From Halieaceae bacterium (GTDB lineage: Bacteria > Pseudomonadota > Gammaproteobacteria > Pseudomonadales > Halieaceae): a stretch of DNA of 64,000 nt. Numbering within the stretch: the first letter of the stretch is position 1; the number at the start of each line of letters is the position of its first letter. The position numbers were made by a program, and so were the translations under genes. The stretch is from assembly GCA_002721785.1 (NCBI GenBank), contig PBLO01000004.1:387384-451383 (forward strand). The letters are read 5' to 3'. Below, piece after piece: positions 36,794-46,742 of the stretch. A model generated the notes under the pieces. That model had not been told where the DNA came from. It saw only the letters and a list, made by a program, of their open reading frames with translations, and did no database searches.

Positions 36794-37371
36794 GGCGACG
36801 CGTTCAGACAGCACAGTCGCTGAATGCTGACCGCAGGATAGGTCTAGTCAGGCGCATCATTGCTAATCTGGTCTGTGCAGGCAGCATAGTCCTCGGCGGC
36901 CAGACTTGGGCCGAGCGTGGCTCCCACGTCAGCCTTGAGGAACCGTTGCCGCAACCGGCGTGGGAATTGCCGCTCATTGCAAATGGCGAGGGTACGGTCT
37001 CGGCATCGTCCTTTATCGGGCGCGTGACGTATTTGGATTTTTGGGCAAGCTGGTGTGGTCCGTGCCGCCTCTCTCTTCCCGCGCTCAATCGTCTCAGTCA
37101 GGAATTTGCGCCACAAGATTTCGGCGTGGTGGCAATCAGCGTTGACTATGTCGACGAGGACGCCCTCGACTTCCTCGCACGCTACCCCGTGGATTACCCC
37201 GTTGCGATAGACAAGACGGGTGATTCAGGACGCGCTTTTGCCGTAGCGGGTATGCCCTCGGGCTACCTCATTGGGCGTGATGGACTCATTCGGGAGGTCC
37301 ATGTCGGGTTCCGTAAGGGTGATGAAGCGCTTCTACGAGAGAAAATCGCGGAACTGATCAAAGAATCCTGA
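36790..37371 (+). CDS. TlpA/ResA-like thioredoxin-fold protein
   Basis: Exported thiol-disulfide oxidoreductase of about 193 residues. A basic N-terminus and hydrophobic stretch ([15 protein letters not shown]) suggest a signal peptide or anchor. The redox motif WCGPC lies in [17 protein letters not shown] near residue 88, and the cis-proline loop in [10 protein letters not shown]. The start is taken as TTG overlapping the HMG-CoA reductase stop; no ribosome site separates other candidates, so the N-terminus is uncertain. TlpA-type proteins usually reduce periplasmic disulfides, for example in cytochrome c maturation. Confidence 0.83.
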   Translation: MRRRVQTAQSLNADRRIGLVRRIIANLVCAGSIVLGGQTWAERGSHVSLEEPLPQPAWELPLIANGEGTVSASSFIGRVTYLDFWASWCGPCRLSLPALNRLSQEFAPQDFGVVAISVDYVDEDALDFLARYPVDYPVAIDKTGDSGRAFAVAGMPSGYLIGRDGLIREVHVGFRKGDEALLREKIAELIKES

Positions 37372-37435
37372 CCAGCCTGAGTTAAACGCCCCCCGAAATG
37401 CTCATCCGCTCGAACCAGCGGCTCGTACTGATTGC

Positions 37436-37804
37436 ATGACTGAACATGACACCTTGTATTTTGATGGGAGCTGCCCACTGTGCCGTCGAGAGATGGCCCA
37501 CTTGGCGCGCCTTAAATCAGACGATCTGGTACTGCAGGACATCCACGACCTAACGGATAGCGACGCGCTGCCAGATAAGTCCTCGATGCTGCAATCACTC
37601 CACCTGCGCAAAAACGGTGATTGGGTCACGGGCATCGATGCCAATATTGCAGCGTGGCAATACACCCGCATTGGATTTTTCTGGCGCTGGCTATCATGGC
37701 CTTTCATCAAGCCGATCGCGTCTTGGGCATACGGGGTCTGGGCCACTCGCCGCTACGCCAAGCGTTACCCCGCATCGACGGCATCAGACGCCGCGTCAGA
37801 CTAG
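37436..37804 (+). CDS. DCC-family thiol-disulfide oxidoreductase (DUF393)
   Basis: Small protein of 122 residues. The family motif is visible at the N-terminus, LYFDGSCPLCRREMAHLAR, with the CPLC redox pair, followed by a predicted helix with a hydrophobic C-terminal half (FFWRWLSWPFIKPIASWAYGVWATRRY). The family is widespread but its partner is unknown. It lies 64 bases after the TlpA-like gene and 10 bases before the flavin reductase-like gene, so a shared transcript is likely. Confidence 0.85.
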   Translation: MTEHDTLYFDGSCPLCRREMAHLARLKSDDLVLQDIHDLTDSDALPDKSSMLQSLHLRKNGDWVTGIDANIAAWQYTRIGFFWRWLSWPFIKPIASWAYGVWATRRYAKRYPASTASDAASD

Positions 37805-37813
37805 GAAGAACAC

Positions 37814-38458
37814 GTGGCAGATTCGTGCCTGACACTCGATGACCTTGAGGCAATGGATAACGAGGCGCGGGCCCGCTTGATCAACTGCTTGCCGGGTTAT
37901 AAGTCGGCGATGCTGGTCGGCACCTGTGACGCAGACAGATTAACCAACCTAGCTATCATCAGCTCGCACTTCCATCTCGGCTCACGGCCGCCCTTATTGG
38001 CAATGATTCTGCGACCCGATACCGGCCGCAGTGAGCGGCACACGCTGAGCAATATCCTCGAAACGGAAAGCTGGACATTGAACGCGTTCACGCTTGCCGA
38101 CGCAGCGCAGGCACATCAAACCTCGGCTCCCTACCCAAAAACGCAGTCAGAATTTGATGCTTGCGGCTTCAATGAAGACTGGAAATCCAACTGCCCAGCC
38201 CCATTTGTATCAGGATCCCCCTTACAGGTTGCTTGCGCACTGCGCGAGCATCGGCGGCTGGACATCAACGGAACGCACATGGTGATCGGTGAGGTCACCA
38301 CACTGCACTATCCGGAGGACGCGCTGCGACCGGATGGCGCACTGTTGCTGCACAGCATGGGCGCAGTCGCGATATCCGGGTTGGATACCTACACCCAGCC
38401 CGATGCGGGCGTGTCATTCCGCGCCGCCAGCGTAGATACGCCTACCACCCCACTATGA
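37814..38458 (+). CDS. Flavin reductase-like FMN-binding protein
   Basis: Protein of 214 residues with the FMN-binding split-barrel pattern: KSAMLVGTCDADRLTNLAIISSHFHLGSRPPLLAMILRP in outline near residues 30-70, then the T-x-N-IL-ETESWTLNAF segment and VIGEVTTLH. These proteins either reduce flavins or bind FMN and act on small molecules. The GTG start is supported by AGGAA about 6 bases upstream. It ends the operon that begins with the nitronate monooxygenase-like gene, which also uses FMN; supply of reduced flavin is possible but unproved. Confidence 0.78.
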   Translation: MADSCLTLDDLEAMDNEARARLINCLPGYKSAMLVGTCDADRLTNLAIISSHFHLGSRPPLLAMILRPDTGRSERHTLSNILETESWTLNAFTLADAAQAHQTSAPYPKTQSEFDACGFNEDWKSNCPAPFVSGSPLQVACALREHRRLDINGTHMVIGEVTTLHYPEDALRPDGALLLHSMGAVAISGLDTYTQPDAGVSFRAASVDTPTTPL

Positions 38459-38579
38459 CCCTCGTTTTGCGTAACCAGATCAGCTAGGCTACGGCGCCTG
38501 CGCACCAGGCCTGATCGAGACGCGAGCGGCGCTTGCGTCGCTCGGTTGCGACTCTGGGAATGAAGGAGACCCACACACC

Positions 38580-40481
38580 ATGACACCCTCTACCACCTTA
38601 CTCTCCGTGATGACCGCCCTCATCCTCCTTTTGCCAACCGCAGCGCACAGCACCGACGTGCCAGAGCGCGGAGATATTGACGCGGCGTACAAGTGGGATC
38701 TGTCGGATATGTATGTGGACACGGACGCCTGGGAGGCAGATCGCGACCGGTTTATCGCCGCCCTCCCCAACTTGGAGCAATACCGGGGGCAACTCGGTAC
38801 AGATGGCGCCACCCTGCTAGCGGCCATCGAGAGCATTCAGGCGGTTGAGACGATCATTGCCAATCTGTACGTCTACGCGGGGCTTAGAAGCTATGAGGAC
38901 ACCCGGGTGTCCGAAAATGCCGCGCGGTTCTCAGAGGCGCAGGGGCTTTACGCCCGGTATCAGCAGGCGCTGTCATACTTCACTCCTGAGCTACTTGCTA
39001 TCTCTGAAGAAACGCTGGATCAGTTTATCGACGGCACGCCGGCGCTTGCTGTGTACACGCACTACCTCGACGAAACAGCGCGCATGCGGCCTTACACGCT
39101 ATCGGAAGCCGAAGAAAAGCTGCTTGCCATGGCCTCGGATCCGCTCGATAAATTCGACAGCGTGTTTACCGCCATCGACAGCTCGGACCTTCAATTTGGC
39201 ACCGTCGTTGATAGCGACGGCAACGAGATCGAATTGACCAACTCACGATACGGCGCGTTTCTCCACTCAACCGACCGGCGCCTGCGCGAGGATGCGTGGA
39301 AGGGCCTTTTCTCAGCGTATAAAACCCTCAATCACACGCTGGCTGCCAATTACGAAGGTCACGTGAAAAGCCGTGTCTTTTTCGCACAAGCTCGCGGTTT
39401 TGACTCAAGGCTCGAACAGGCAACGTACACCAACGCCATCCCGATCGACGTGTTTAACAATCTGATCGCCACGGCACGCGCCGGCAGCGCGCCGCTGCAG
39501 CGTTACCTGAAACTTCGAAAGAAGCAGCTCGGCGTAGACCTCCTCGAAATTTGGGACATGTACGCACCGATTGTGCCGCCGACCCTGAAGGACATTCCTT
39601 TCGAAGAGGCCAAAAACATTGTGGCCGATGCTCTGACGCCCCTTGGCCAAGAGTACATCGACGTCTATTGGAAGGGGTTCGATGAAGGCTGGGTGGACGC
39701 CATGGCTAACCGCGGAAAGCGCGGTGGGGCCTATAGCTGGGGCACCTACACCTCCAAGCCCTACCTGTCGATGAACTATGAAGGCACGCTCAACAATGTC
39801 TCGACGTTAGCGCATGAATACGGCCACTCGATTCATAGTTACCTTACCCGCAATACTCAGCCGCAGGTCTACGGCGACTACAGAACTTTCATCGCCGAGA
39901 TCGCCTCCATGACCAACGAGGCCATACTGATGCAAAAAATGCTGAGCGAAGCATCAAGCGCCGGCGAGCGCGCCTACTTACTGAGCTCTTATCTGGATGA
40001 GTTCCGCGGCGGCTTTTACCGTCAGGCTTCGTTTGCCGACTTTGAGGCACGCGCCCATGCGAAAGTCGAGGCAGGAGAGGCCTTAACTGCTGATGTGCTA
40101 AACGGGATTTACGCCGACGTGTTCGCGGATTATTACGGTGATGCAGTGCATGCCGACGAGCTCAATCAAATCGAGTGGAGTCGTATCCCTCATTTTTTGC
40201 GGAGCGATAATTTCTACGTTTACCAATACTCCACCTCATTCGTAGCGGCTACTGCGCTTGCCAAAATGATTCTTGAAGAGGGTGAGCCAGCCCGAGAGCG
40301 ATACCTTACGATGCTGAAATCAGGTTCGAATGACTATCCCATCGAGCTTCTCAAAAAGGCAGGCATTGACATGACCTCAGCCGCGCCGATCGAGGCAACG
40401 ATCGAAGTATTTGATGAGTTAGTTGATCAACTCGAGCAGGCGCTAGAGGACATGAACACAGTTGCGGCTTACAGCCATTGA
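38580..40481 (+). CDS. pepF: Exported oligoendopeptidase F-like metallopeptidase (M3)
   Basis: Zinc endopeptidase of the M3B family, 633 residues. The zinc motif HEYGHSIHSYL is near residue 411 with the third ligand in the downstream TFIAEIASMTNEAIL helix. Y-KWDLSDMYVDTDAW at the N-terminus is the standard PepF opening. A signal peptide precedes it (LLSVMTALILLLPTAAHS), which is unusual since the founding PepF enzymes are cytoplasmic; here peptide hydrolysis would take place in the periplasm. GAAGGAGA precedes the ATG. It stands alone, with about 120 bases on the left and 200 on the right. Confidence 0.93.
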   Translation: MTPSTTLLSVMTALILLLPTAAHSTDVPERGDIDAAYKWDLSDMYVDTDAWEADRDRFIAALPNLEQYRGQLGTDGATLLAAIESIQAVETIIANLYVYAGLRSYEDTRVSENAARFSEAQGLYARYQQALSYFTPELLAISEETLDQFIDGTPALAVYTHYLDETARMRPYTLSEAEEKLLAMASDPLDKFDSVFTAIDSSDLQFGTVVDSDGNEIELTNSRYGAFLHSTDRRLREDAWKGLFSAYKTLNHTLAANYEGHVKSRVFFAQARGFDSRLEQATYTNAIPIDVFNNLIATARAGSAPLQRYLKLRKKQLGVDLLEIWDMYAPIVPPTLKDIPFEEAKNIVADALTPLGQEYIDVYWKGFDEGWVDAMANRGKRGGAYSWGTYTSKPYLSMNYEGTLNNVSTLAHEYGHSIHSYLTRNTQPQVYGDYRTFIAEIASMTNEAILMQKMLSEASSAGERAYLLSSYLDEFRGGFYRQASFADFEARAHAKVEAGEALTADVLNGIYADVFADYYGDAVHADELNQIEWSRIPHFLRSDNFYVYQYSTSFVAATALAKMILEEGEPARERYLTMLKSGSNDYPIELLKKAGIDMTSAAPIEATIEVFDELVDQLEQALEDMNTVAAYSH

Positions 40482-40680
40482 CTGAGGGGGCAACACGGAC
40501 CACACAATCCTCTTTGAAGCGTCATTTTGTCGATAAAGACCTGCTTCACGCTGGACTGGCCGGCAATTTGCGAAAAATGACCGCCGCGACTCGAGCGCCT
40601 CGGCAAGCATTCGCGTGAATTTTCGGTATGCTCTTTAGGCTGTTACTCGCCTAAGCAGCCGAAGATCAAGGGTCAAGTAA

Positions 40681-41556
40681 ATGCTTCAACATATACCGCA
40701 CCGCTCGCCTCAAGCAGGCGCAATTACAGCCGGACAGATTGGGCTTATTGTTGTATTGATCGTTGTGATCACGGCAGGTGTATTGCTGCTGACGGGCATT
40801 TGGCCATTCGACAAAGATCCGACACCAGCAACCCAGCCGGCTGCCGAGGTCGAGGTCGAGGTTGTGACACCTGTCGCGGTGGAACCCGCCGCTGAGGCTG
40901 CACCCGAGCCTCAACCAGAACCCCCGGCAGAGCCGCTACCCGAGCCTGATCCGTTGCCGAAGCTTGACGAGAGCGATGATGCGGTCCGTGATGCAATCGC
41001 CGACATCCCCCTGGGTACCGCGGGTCAGCAGTATCTCCTACCCGGCAATATTATCGAGCGCAGCACCAGCGTCGTTTACCTCATGGCTGAGGGGGAAGTG
41101 CCTTATAAACTACTCCCTATCGCCAGACCTAAGGTGGCGTTTCCCATTGCTGATGACGGGCTACAAGTCACCGCAGATCCTGCGGGCTACGCGCGCTACG
41201 ATGCACTCGCCAAGTGGATAGAGAGCCTGGACGTCGACGCCCTCCTCTCAGCCCTCGACTGGCTGCTACCCCTTTTTAGAGAGGCCTGGAGCTTTTATGG
41301 GGAAAGTGAGTCATCTTTTAACCAGACGGTTCTCAACACGCTGGACCTGATCATCTACACGCCCGAAGTCAACGTGTCAGGGGCGCGTTTGTTCCTCAAG
41401 GAAGCGGTATGGCTATACGAGGACCCTGCGATAGAGGGCTTAGCGCCGATACAGAAACAGGTGCTACGGATGGGCCCTGCCAATGCCACCATCATCAAGG
41501 ACAAAGCGGGTGAGGTGCGGTCTCTGTGGGCAGCTCGCCTCACTGTCGAAGGCTGA
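40681..41556 (+). CDS. DUF3014 membrane-anchored protein
   Basis: Protein of 291 residues with one N-terminal transmembrane helix (IGLIVVLIVVITAGVLLLTGIWPF, about residues 20-43). A Pro/Glu/Ala-rich spacer follows (EPQPEPPAEPLPEPDPLP) and then a folded domain. The domain contains GNIIERSTSVVYLMAEGEVP in outline and an acidic/hydrophobic C-terminal half. This matches the DUF3014 family of proteobacterial envelope proteins of unknown function. The 199-base upstream gap shows no clear promoter by eye. It converges with recX. Confidence 0.75.
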   Translation: MLQHIPHRSPQAGAITAGQIGLIVVLIVVITAGVLLLTGIWPFDKDPTPATQPAAEVEVEVVTPVAVEPAAEAAPEPQPEPPAEPLPEPDPLPKLDESDDAVRDAIADIPLGTAGQQYLLPGNIIERSTSVVYLMAEGEVPYKLLPIARPKVAFPIADDGLQVTADPAGYARYDALAKWIESLDVDALLSALDWLLPLFREAWSFYGESESSFNQTVLNTLDLIIYTPEVNVSGARLFLKEAVWLYEDPAIEGLAPIQKQVLRMGPANATIIKDKAGEVRSLWAARLTVEG

Positions 41557-41592
41557 TATAACAAAGGTTATGGGTGACGCGGCGCGAGCAAC

Positions 41593-42132
41593 CTAGCCCT
41601 CTAGCGGGTCGTCTCCAGGCGGAGCGCCCACATCGTCAGTCTCCACAAGACGTCTACTGATATCAGCCCCGAAGCCCCGGTATTGGAGGAATCGCAGGCG
41701 TTTTGCGCGCTCGCGCTGACGTTCATCCCAGTCACCCTCAATGGGCCTACCCCGGTACTTTTTTTCATAAACCGAGGCTGCTTCAACATCCCAATCAAGG
41801 CCATCGTCAAACGCCTCTAATAGAGAGTCACTGAGGTACTGCTCAACCTTCTGTTGCCGCAAGTCGTTGCGGATTCGGCTCGGCCCGTAACCGCGGCTCG
41901 CGAGCTGTCGTGCTCTGGAGGCAGCGAAGCGCTCATCGCTCAGCAACCCCTCGTCGATGAGTTGTTGCACCACGCTTGCTACGGTTGCATGGTCGCAATC
42001 ACGCTTTCTGAAGCGCTTCGTAAGCTTGGACGTTAACTCCGCTGATCCATGCTCGCGTCTAGCAAGCAGATCCATCCCAGCAAGCCGAAGCTCGCCGGGA
42101 GTCACTGGATCTTTCTTGGCGTAGTCCTCCAT
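41593..42132 (-). CDS. recX: Regulatory protein RecX
   Basis: Modulator of RecA that caps or destabilises RecA filaments, 179 residues. The repeated three-helix pattern is visible, including LDLLARREHGSAELTSKL-type sequence (AGMDLLARREHGSAELTSKL), the VVQQLIDEGLLSDERFAASRARQ motif characteristic of RecX, and YGPSRIRNDLRQQ. It lies 18 bases downstream of recA on the same strand, the usual arrangement, so the LexA-controlled recA transcript probably includes it. Confidence 0.93.
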   Translation of the reverse strand: MEDYAKKDPVTPGELRLAGMDLLARREHGSAELTSKLTKRFRKRDCDHATVASVVQQLIDEGLLSDERFAASRARQLASRGYGPSRIRNDLRQQKVEQYLSDSLLEAFDDGLDWDVEAASVYEKKYRGRPIEGDWDERQRERAKRLRFLQYRGFGADISRRLVETDDVGAPPGDDPLEG

Positions 42133-42150
42133 AGAGGCTTTTGATGGGCG

Positions 42151-43227
42151 TTAAGAGGACTCTGCGACGTTACCCAGATCCGCTTCCCCAGCGTCTTCTG
42201 CGGGCGCTTCCGTGACTTCGGTTTCAACCGCCGCCAACGGCAAACCCATCATCTGGTGACGAATTTGATCTTCAATCTCTTTTGCGACCGCTGCGTTTTC
42301 TTCTAAGAATCGTGAGGCGTTGGCCTTGCCCTGGCCGATCTTGTCGCCCTTATAGGCATACCAGGCACCCGACTTATCGATGAGGTTCAGCTTCACGCCC
42401 CAATCGATCACCTCACCCATGTGGTAGATGCCACAGCCGTACATGATCTGGAATTCTGCTTGACGGAACGGCGGGGACACCTTGTTTTTCACTACCTTGA
42501 CGCGGGTTTCGTTACCGACGACTTCGTCGCCCTCTTTGACCGCGCCGATACGGCGGATATCCAGTCGCACGGAGGAGTAAAACTTCAACGCGTTTCCGCC
42601 GGTCGTGGTCTCTGGGCTACCAAACATCACGCCGATCTTCATACGAATCTGGTTAATAAAGATCACCAGACAATTGGTCTGCTTAATCGCGCCCGTCAGC
42701 TTTCGCATCGCCTGACTCAGCAGACGCGCCTGAAGGCCCACGTGGGAATCACCCATCTCACCCTCGATTTCGGCCTTCGGCGTCAGTGCAGCAACTGAAT
42801 CGACAACCAGCACGTCAACGGCGCCAGAGCGGACTAGCATCTCGGCAACTTCTAACGCCTGCTCACCGGTGTCGGGCTGGGACACGATGAGATCATCGAC
42901 TTGTACACCGAGCTTATCGGCGTATTGAGGATCCAGTGCGTGCTCAGCATCAATAAACGCTGCGGTACCGCCCGCCTTTTGGGCTTCTGCAATCACCTGC
43001 AATGTCAGGGTAGTTTTACCCGAGGATTCAGGCCCATAGATTTCGACGATACGACCCTTAGGCAAGCCTCCAATGCCCAGAGCGATATCCAATCCCAGTG
43101 AGCCTGTAGAGATCGACGGAATCGCAACACGCTCCTGATCCCCCATGCGCATGACTGTGCCCTTGCCGAACTGACGCTCGATCTGTGATAAGGCTGCATC
43201 CAGTGCTTTTTGCTTGTTCGGATCCAT
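42151..43227 (-). CDS. recA: Recombinase RecA
   Basis: DNA strand-exchange ATPase and SOS co-protease, 358 residues. The opening [22 protein letters not shown], Walker A (GPESSGKTT, about residues 66-74), Walker B region ([24 protein letters not shown]), loop L2 segment ([27 protein letters not shown]) and acidic C-terminal tail ([13 protein letters not shown]) are all clear. A ribosome site (AAGGAG) precedes the ATG. A LexA box lies about 125 bases upstream. Assignment is firm. Confidence 0.98.
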   Translation of the reverse strand: MDPNKQKALDAALSQIERQFGKGTVMRMGDQERVAIPSISTGSLGLDIALGIGGLPKGRIVEIYGPESSGKTTLTLQVIAEAQKAGGTAAFIDAEHALDPQYADKLGVQVDDLIVSQPDTGEQALEVAEMLVRSGAVDVLVVDSVAALTPKAEIEGEMGDSHVGLQARLLSQAMRKLTGAIKQTNCLVIFINQIRMKIGVMFGSPETTTGGNALKFYSSVRLDIRRIGAVKEGDEVVGNETRVKVVKNKVSPPFRQAEFQIMYGCGIYHMGEVIDWGVKLNLIDKSGAWYAYKGDKIGQGKANASRFLEENAAVAKEIEDQIRHQMMGLPLAAVETEVTEAPAEDAGEADLGNVAESS

Positions 43228-43349
43228 GTCTTGCTCCTTTAATGTGGCTGCCAGAGGTGTGTCTGTCAGACCGTCCTATGAAAATCGTCTTTTTGGGCGC
43301 TCAACCCGATTGAGAGGGGTGCCGGCGCCGAATTCGCCACCCGTAAAAA

Positions 43350-43369
43350 TACTGTATATATATTCAGCT
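43350..43369. promoter_or_regulatory. LexA (SOS) operator upstream of recA
   Basis: TACTGTATATATATTCAGCT matches the enterobacterial LexA consensus (CTGT-N8-ACAG with an AT-rich alternating centre) at all but one base of the core, where the second half reads TCAG instead of ACAG. It lies 122-142 bases before recA on the minus strand. A TTGCAA element (43383-43388) is placed where a -35 box would put the -10 inside the operator, although that -10 is weak. Confidence 0.85.
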
Positions 43370-43480
43370 TTTTTATCGGGAATTGCAATCCAGTTTAGAG
43401 ATCAATTTCAGCAAAAGTAATGTCGTATCGAGCAACGTGTCGCCTGATGCGACAGGTATCGCTCACCGTACCGAGCCACC

Positions 43481-44248
43481 TTAAAGAAAGGCGTCACCAC
43501 CGTTTGGGCTCAAACACTGGCCCCTGAAGTGACCTGCGGCATCGCTTGCGAGGAAAAGATAGGCGCCCACAATGTCCTCCACCTCCGCAATCCGGCCAGC
43601 AGGAATGTTTTGACGAATACCCTCAAGGATGTCGTCGGGCACATCCGCCAGAATGGGTGTCATCGTCGCACCCGGCGCTACGCAGTTGGCCGTGATCGGG
43701 CGGTCGCCGATCTCGAGTGCGAGACTGCGCGTGAAGGACAGAATTGCGCCCTTGGCCGCGGTGTAGTGGGAGAAACCCGGGGCGCCGATATACGCGAGCT
43801 GTGACGCCGTATTGATAATGCGCCCGCTATTTTGTGCGTACATCACTTTCAACGCAGAGCGCGTGCAAAGAAATGTGCCACGCAGGTGCACCCCCATCAA
43901 TCGGTCGAAGTCGTCAACCTCCAGCGACTCGATCGGGCTGGAGTGAGCAATGCCTGCATTGTTGACCAAGATATCCAGCGGCCCTGATCCGATCTGAGAG
44001 AACATCGCCAATACGTCAGCCTCTTGACTCACATCGGCTTGCACCGCCTGAGCCTTGCCACCCGCCTGAGTGATGGCGGCGACCACCGCTTCGGCCGCCT
44101 CTAGTGTTGACTCATCGGGATAGTTGACCCATACGAATGCGCCGTTGGCGCCGAGCGCTTCTGCCACCGCAGCACCGATCCCCGAGCTCGCCCCTGTCAC
44201 CATGGCCGTTCTATTGTCCAGATCCACAGTCATCGCAGGTGTTGCCAT
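43481..44248 (-). CDS. Short-chain dehydrogenase/reductase
   Basis: NAD(P)-dependent oxidoreductase of 255 residues. The cofactor motif TGASSGIG is near residue 19, NNAG near residue 92 and the catalytic YTAAK near residue 162 with the serine in NTASQLAYIGAPGFSHY. The C-terminus (YLFLASDAAGHFRGQCLSPNGGDAFL) is typical for classical SDRs of the FabG/glucose dehydrogenase group. GGGAGGAG precedes the ATG. It follows the YciI-like gene on the same strand after 36 bases and appears to be the left edge of the catabolic region; substrate unknown. Confidence 0.92.
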   Translation of the reverse strand: MATPAMTVDLDNRTAMVTGASSGIGAAVAEALGANGAFVWVNYPDESTLEAAEAVVAAITQAGGKAQAVQADVSQEADVLAMFSQIGSGPLDILVNNAGIAHSSPIESLEVDDFDRLMGVHLRGTFLCTRSALKVMYAQNSGRIINTASQLAYIGAPGFSHYTAAKGAILSFTRSLALEIGDRPITANCVAPGATMTPILADVPDDILEGIRQNIPAGRIAEVEDIVGAYLFLASDAAGHFRGQCLSPNGGDAFL

Positions 44249-44284
44249 GAGCGCTCCTCCCTTAGTCGTACTGATCGCAACGCA

Positions 44285-44605
44285 CTACCACGTCACCCCA
44301 CCGGCCAGAGTCCCGGCCGCCAGCACCAGGCGAGACCACTCAACCGTCTCCCAGATGCCGCAACGCGCATAAGGGTCCCCCTCCAGCCAGGCCTTGGCCT
44401 GCTCGAGATCGTCGGTGCGGTATACCAGCATGCTGCCAACAATGTGCTCCCCCGAGGGATCTTTTAGCGGGCCCGCCATGGCGATGTGATCCACGATGCG
44501 TTCGATGTGCGCCAAATGCCCTGCCATGTGCTCTTTCCGGAGATCGTCCACGTCATCGCCGTCACGGTCCGCGCACTTTACCAGCCATAGATTTTCACGG
44601 GCCAT
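44285..44605 (-). CDS. YciI-like protein
   Basis: Small protein of about 106 residues from the internal ATG 44605 (MARENLWLVKC). The dimeric alpha+beta-barrel YciI pattern is present: an initial strand with WLVKCADRDG, then RKEHMAGHLAHIERIVDHIAMAGPL in outline, and GSMLVYRTDDLEQAKAWLEGDPYARCGIWE, the latter very typical. I reject the longer track start because it overlaps the divergent quinoprotein gene's leader. Function of the family is unsettled, often a small-molecule isomerase or lyase-like role. A CTC-rich region separates it from the divergent quinoprotein gene. Confidence 0.83.
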   Translation of the reverse strand: MARENLWLVKCADRDGDDVDDLRKEHMAGHLAHIERIVDHIAMAGPLKDPSGEHIVGSMLVYRTDDLEQAKAWLEGDPYARCGIWETVEWSRLVLAAGTLAGGVTW

Positions 44606-44764
44606 GCCAGGCTCCTGCAAACGAGATACATGACCCCATACCTTAAACAGCTTTTTGCTCACCAGCCAGAGGCACTCCGCCTCACCGTCGATCCTGAAAT
44701 GTCCGTACCAATCTCACTCCCAAGCCATTATTATTTTCAGCACAACAAAAAGGAGATGGCAGCG

Positions 44765-46741
44765 ATGATATTTGAGATGGGGAAACGCCTCGTCGCCGGA
44801 GCGGGCATTATCACTCTGGTGACATTGATGGGATGCGAGGCCAAACAGGACGCCGCGTTGCCTGCAGATGTGTCGTCTACTGAGGCCGAGCCCGCGACTC
44901 TGGGCTCGATGGACGAACAGTACGCCTGGGTAGGTGATCTAGGTGATCGTGACGCGCTCCCGGGGAAGCAGCTCTACATCGAAAATTGTGCGGGGTGCCA
45001 CGAAGCGCAGGTCTATAAAGCGCCCCATACCACTTGGCTGGAACTGATGTCGCCGCAGGTGCTGTACCGCTCCATTACCGAGGGCATCATGCAATCGCAA
45101 GCCGCACACCTCTCCGATGGCGATAAACAGCACATCGTTGAATACATCACTCAGATGCGCCTCGGCGATCCGAATGCGGGGCCCGAAGTCGCGTGGTGTG
45201 AAGATGCGGCCTCCGAGTTCACTGAGCTCGATGAGAGCCAACTCTCAGGCTGGGGACACGATACTCGACGATATGTATCTTCGGAGGTCGCAGGATTTGA
45301 CCGCTCACAGATCAGCGACCTGGAATTGAAATGGAGCTTTGGTTTCCCCGCATCGACCCGCGCACGATCGCAACCGACCATCGCGATGGGCGCTGTGTTT
45401 GTCGGCAGTCAGGATGGCACCGTCTATGCATTCGATCTGGAAACAGGCTGCGTGCGCTGGACCTATGCCGCACGCGCCGAGGTCCGAACCGGCATCACGC
45501 TGGGGAAACGCGGGCCAGAGGGCACACCGACCGCGTATTTTGGTGACATCATTGCCAACCTCTATGCGGTCGACGCAAACAGCGGCGAATTGATCTGGCA
45601 GACCAGTCCCGACGAGCACCACAGCGCCACATTGACCGGCACGCCCGCGTTCGCGAACGGTAATCTATATGTGCCGGTTTCATCTCTCGAGGTGGTCACC
45701 GCGGCCAACCCTGATTACGCCTGTTGTACCTTCCGCGGCCACGTCATGGCGGTCGATGGCAATGACGGCAGCATGCTCTGGGACAGCTATGCCATCCCCA
45801 ATGCACCGTCATCGGTGGGTACCACCAGCGTGGGCACCGATATGATGGGGCCTTCTGGGGCGCCCGTTTGGACCAGCCCCACGATCGATGTTGAGAAGAA
45901 CCTCCTCATCTTCGGTACGGGGGAAAACTACTCCTCACCGGCAGACGCCAACAGCGACGCTGTGATCGCCGTTGCACTCGATTCCGGCGAGCGCCTTTGG
46001 TCGAGACAAACCTTTCCAGGTGATGCCTGGAACGTTGCCTGCATGATGGCGGATAACCCCAACTGTCCTGAAGAAGACGGACCGGATTACGATCAAGCCT
46101 CAAGTCCGCTCCTGGTTGATGTTGGCGAAGGCAAAACTGTGGTCGTTGCCGGGCAAAAGGATGGCCGCGTGTTTGCGCTGGACTGGGAGACCGGGCAAAG
46201 CAAACTATGGGAGGTCAAACTGGGGCGCGGCAGTATTCAGGGCGGCGTACATTTTGGCATGGCCGCTGACGGCACCACCGTTTACGTGCCCATCAATGAC
46301 ATGAACGATACCCGCAATGGCGAGTGGCTGGACCCTGAGACAGCGCGCCCAGGTGTCTCAGCGGTCGATGCCGTCACCGGTGAAGTGCTGTGGAGTCACG
46401 TACAAGACAATGTGTGCGGCGAGGGCCGCCCCTTTTGCGACCCGGGCGTATCCGCGGCCATTACGGCAACCGACGGTGCAGTCATTGCAGGGCACCTCGA
46501 TGGCGTGATCCGCATCTATGATGGCCCCACGGGCGATATTATCTGGCGCTACGACACGACAAACCCAGTTGAGGGCACCAACGGCGTCACCGCCAAGGGT
46601 GGTGGGATGAGTGGCTCAGGCCCCGCATTGGGTGCAGGCCACATGGTAATCAACTCGGGATACGGGCTGTATAACCACGAAGCCGGCAACGCGCTGCTCG
46701 TCTTTGCGCCCAAAAGCAGCGGCACCGTGAGCGCGCGATAA
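44765..46741 (+). CDS. Cytochrome c-PQQ dehydrogenase lipoprotein (PVA dehydrogenase-like)
   Basis: Periplasmic quinoprotein of about 658 residues. ATG 44765 is supported by AGGAG 9 bases upstream and by the lipoprotein signal that follows, ending in the lipobox LMGC near residue 20. A cytochrome c domain with CAGCH near residue 75 precedes an eight-bladed PQQ-type beta-propeller with repeated W-motif blades (e.g. VFALDWETG, AVDGNDGSMLWD). The order cytochrome c then propeller, and SGWGHDTRRYVSSEVAGF and YACCTFRGHV, resemble polyvinyl-alcohol dehydrogenase. It would oxidise an alcohol and pass electrons through its own heme. Substrate unknown. Confidence 0.88.
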   Translation: MIFEMGKRLVAGAGIITLVTLMGCEAKQDAALPADVSSTEAEPATLGSMDEQYAWVGDLGDRDALPGKQLYIENCAGCHEAQVYKAPHTTWLELMSPQVLYRSITEGIMQSQAAHLSDGDKQHIVEYITQMRLGDPNAGPEVAWCEDAASEFTELDESQLSGWGHDTRRYVSSEVAGFDRSQISDLELKWSFGFPASTRARSQPTIAMGAVFVGSQDGTVYAFDLETGCVRWTYAARAEVRTGITLGKRGPEGTPTAYFGDIIANLYAVDANSGELIWQTSPDEHHSATLTGTPAFANGNLYVPVSSLEVVTAANPDYACCTFRGHVMAVDGNDGSMLWDSYAIPNAPSSVGTTSVGTDMMGPSGAPVWTSPTIDVEKNLLIFGTGENYSSPADANSDAVIAVALDSGERLWSRQTFPGDAWNVACMMADNPNCPEEDGPDYDQASSPLLVDVGEGKTVVVAGQKDGRVFALDWETGQSKLWEVKLGRGSIQGGVHFGMAADGTTVYVPINDMNDTRNGEWLDPETARPGVSAVDAVTGEVLWSHVQDNVCGEGRPFCDPGVSAAITATDGAVIAGHLDGVIRIYDGPTGDIIWRYDTTNPVEGTNGVTAKGGGMSGSGPALGAGHMVINSGYGLYNHEAGNALLVFAPKSSGTVSAR

Positions 46742-46742
46742 C

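Noticed and set aside
43438-43454. Hairpin TGTCGC/GCGACA after the SDR gene
   Set aside because: Short stem with no U tract on the minus strand; not convincing as a terminator and not listed as a feature.
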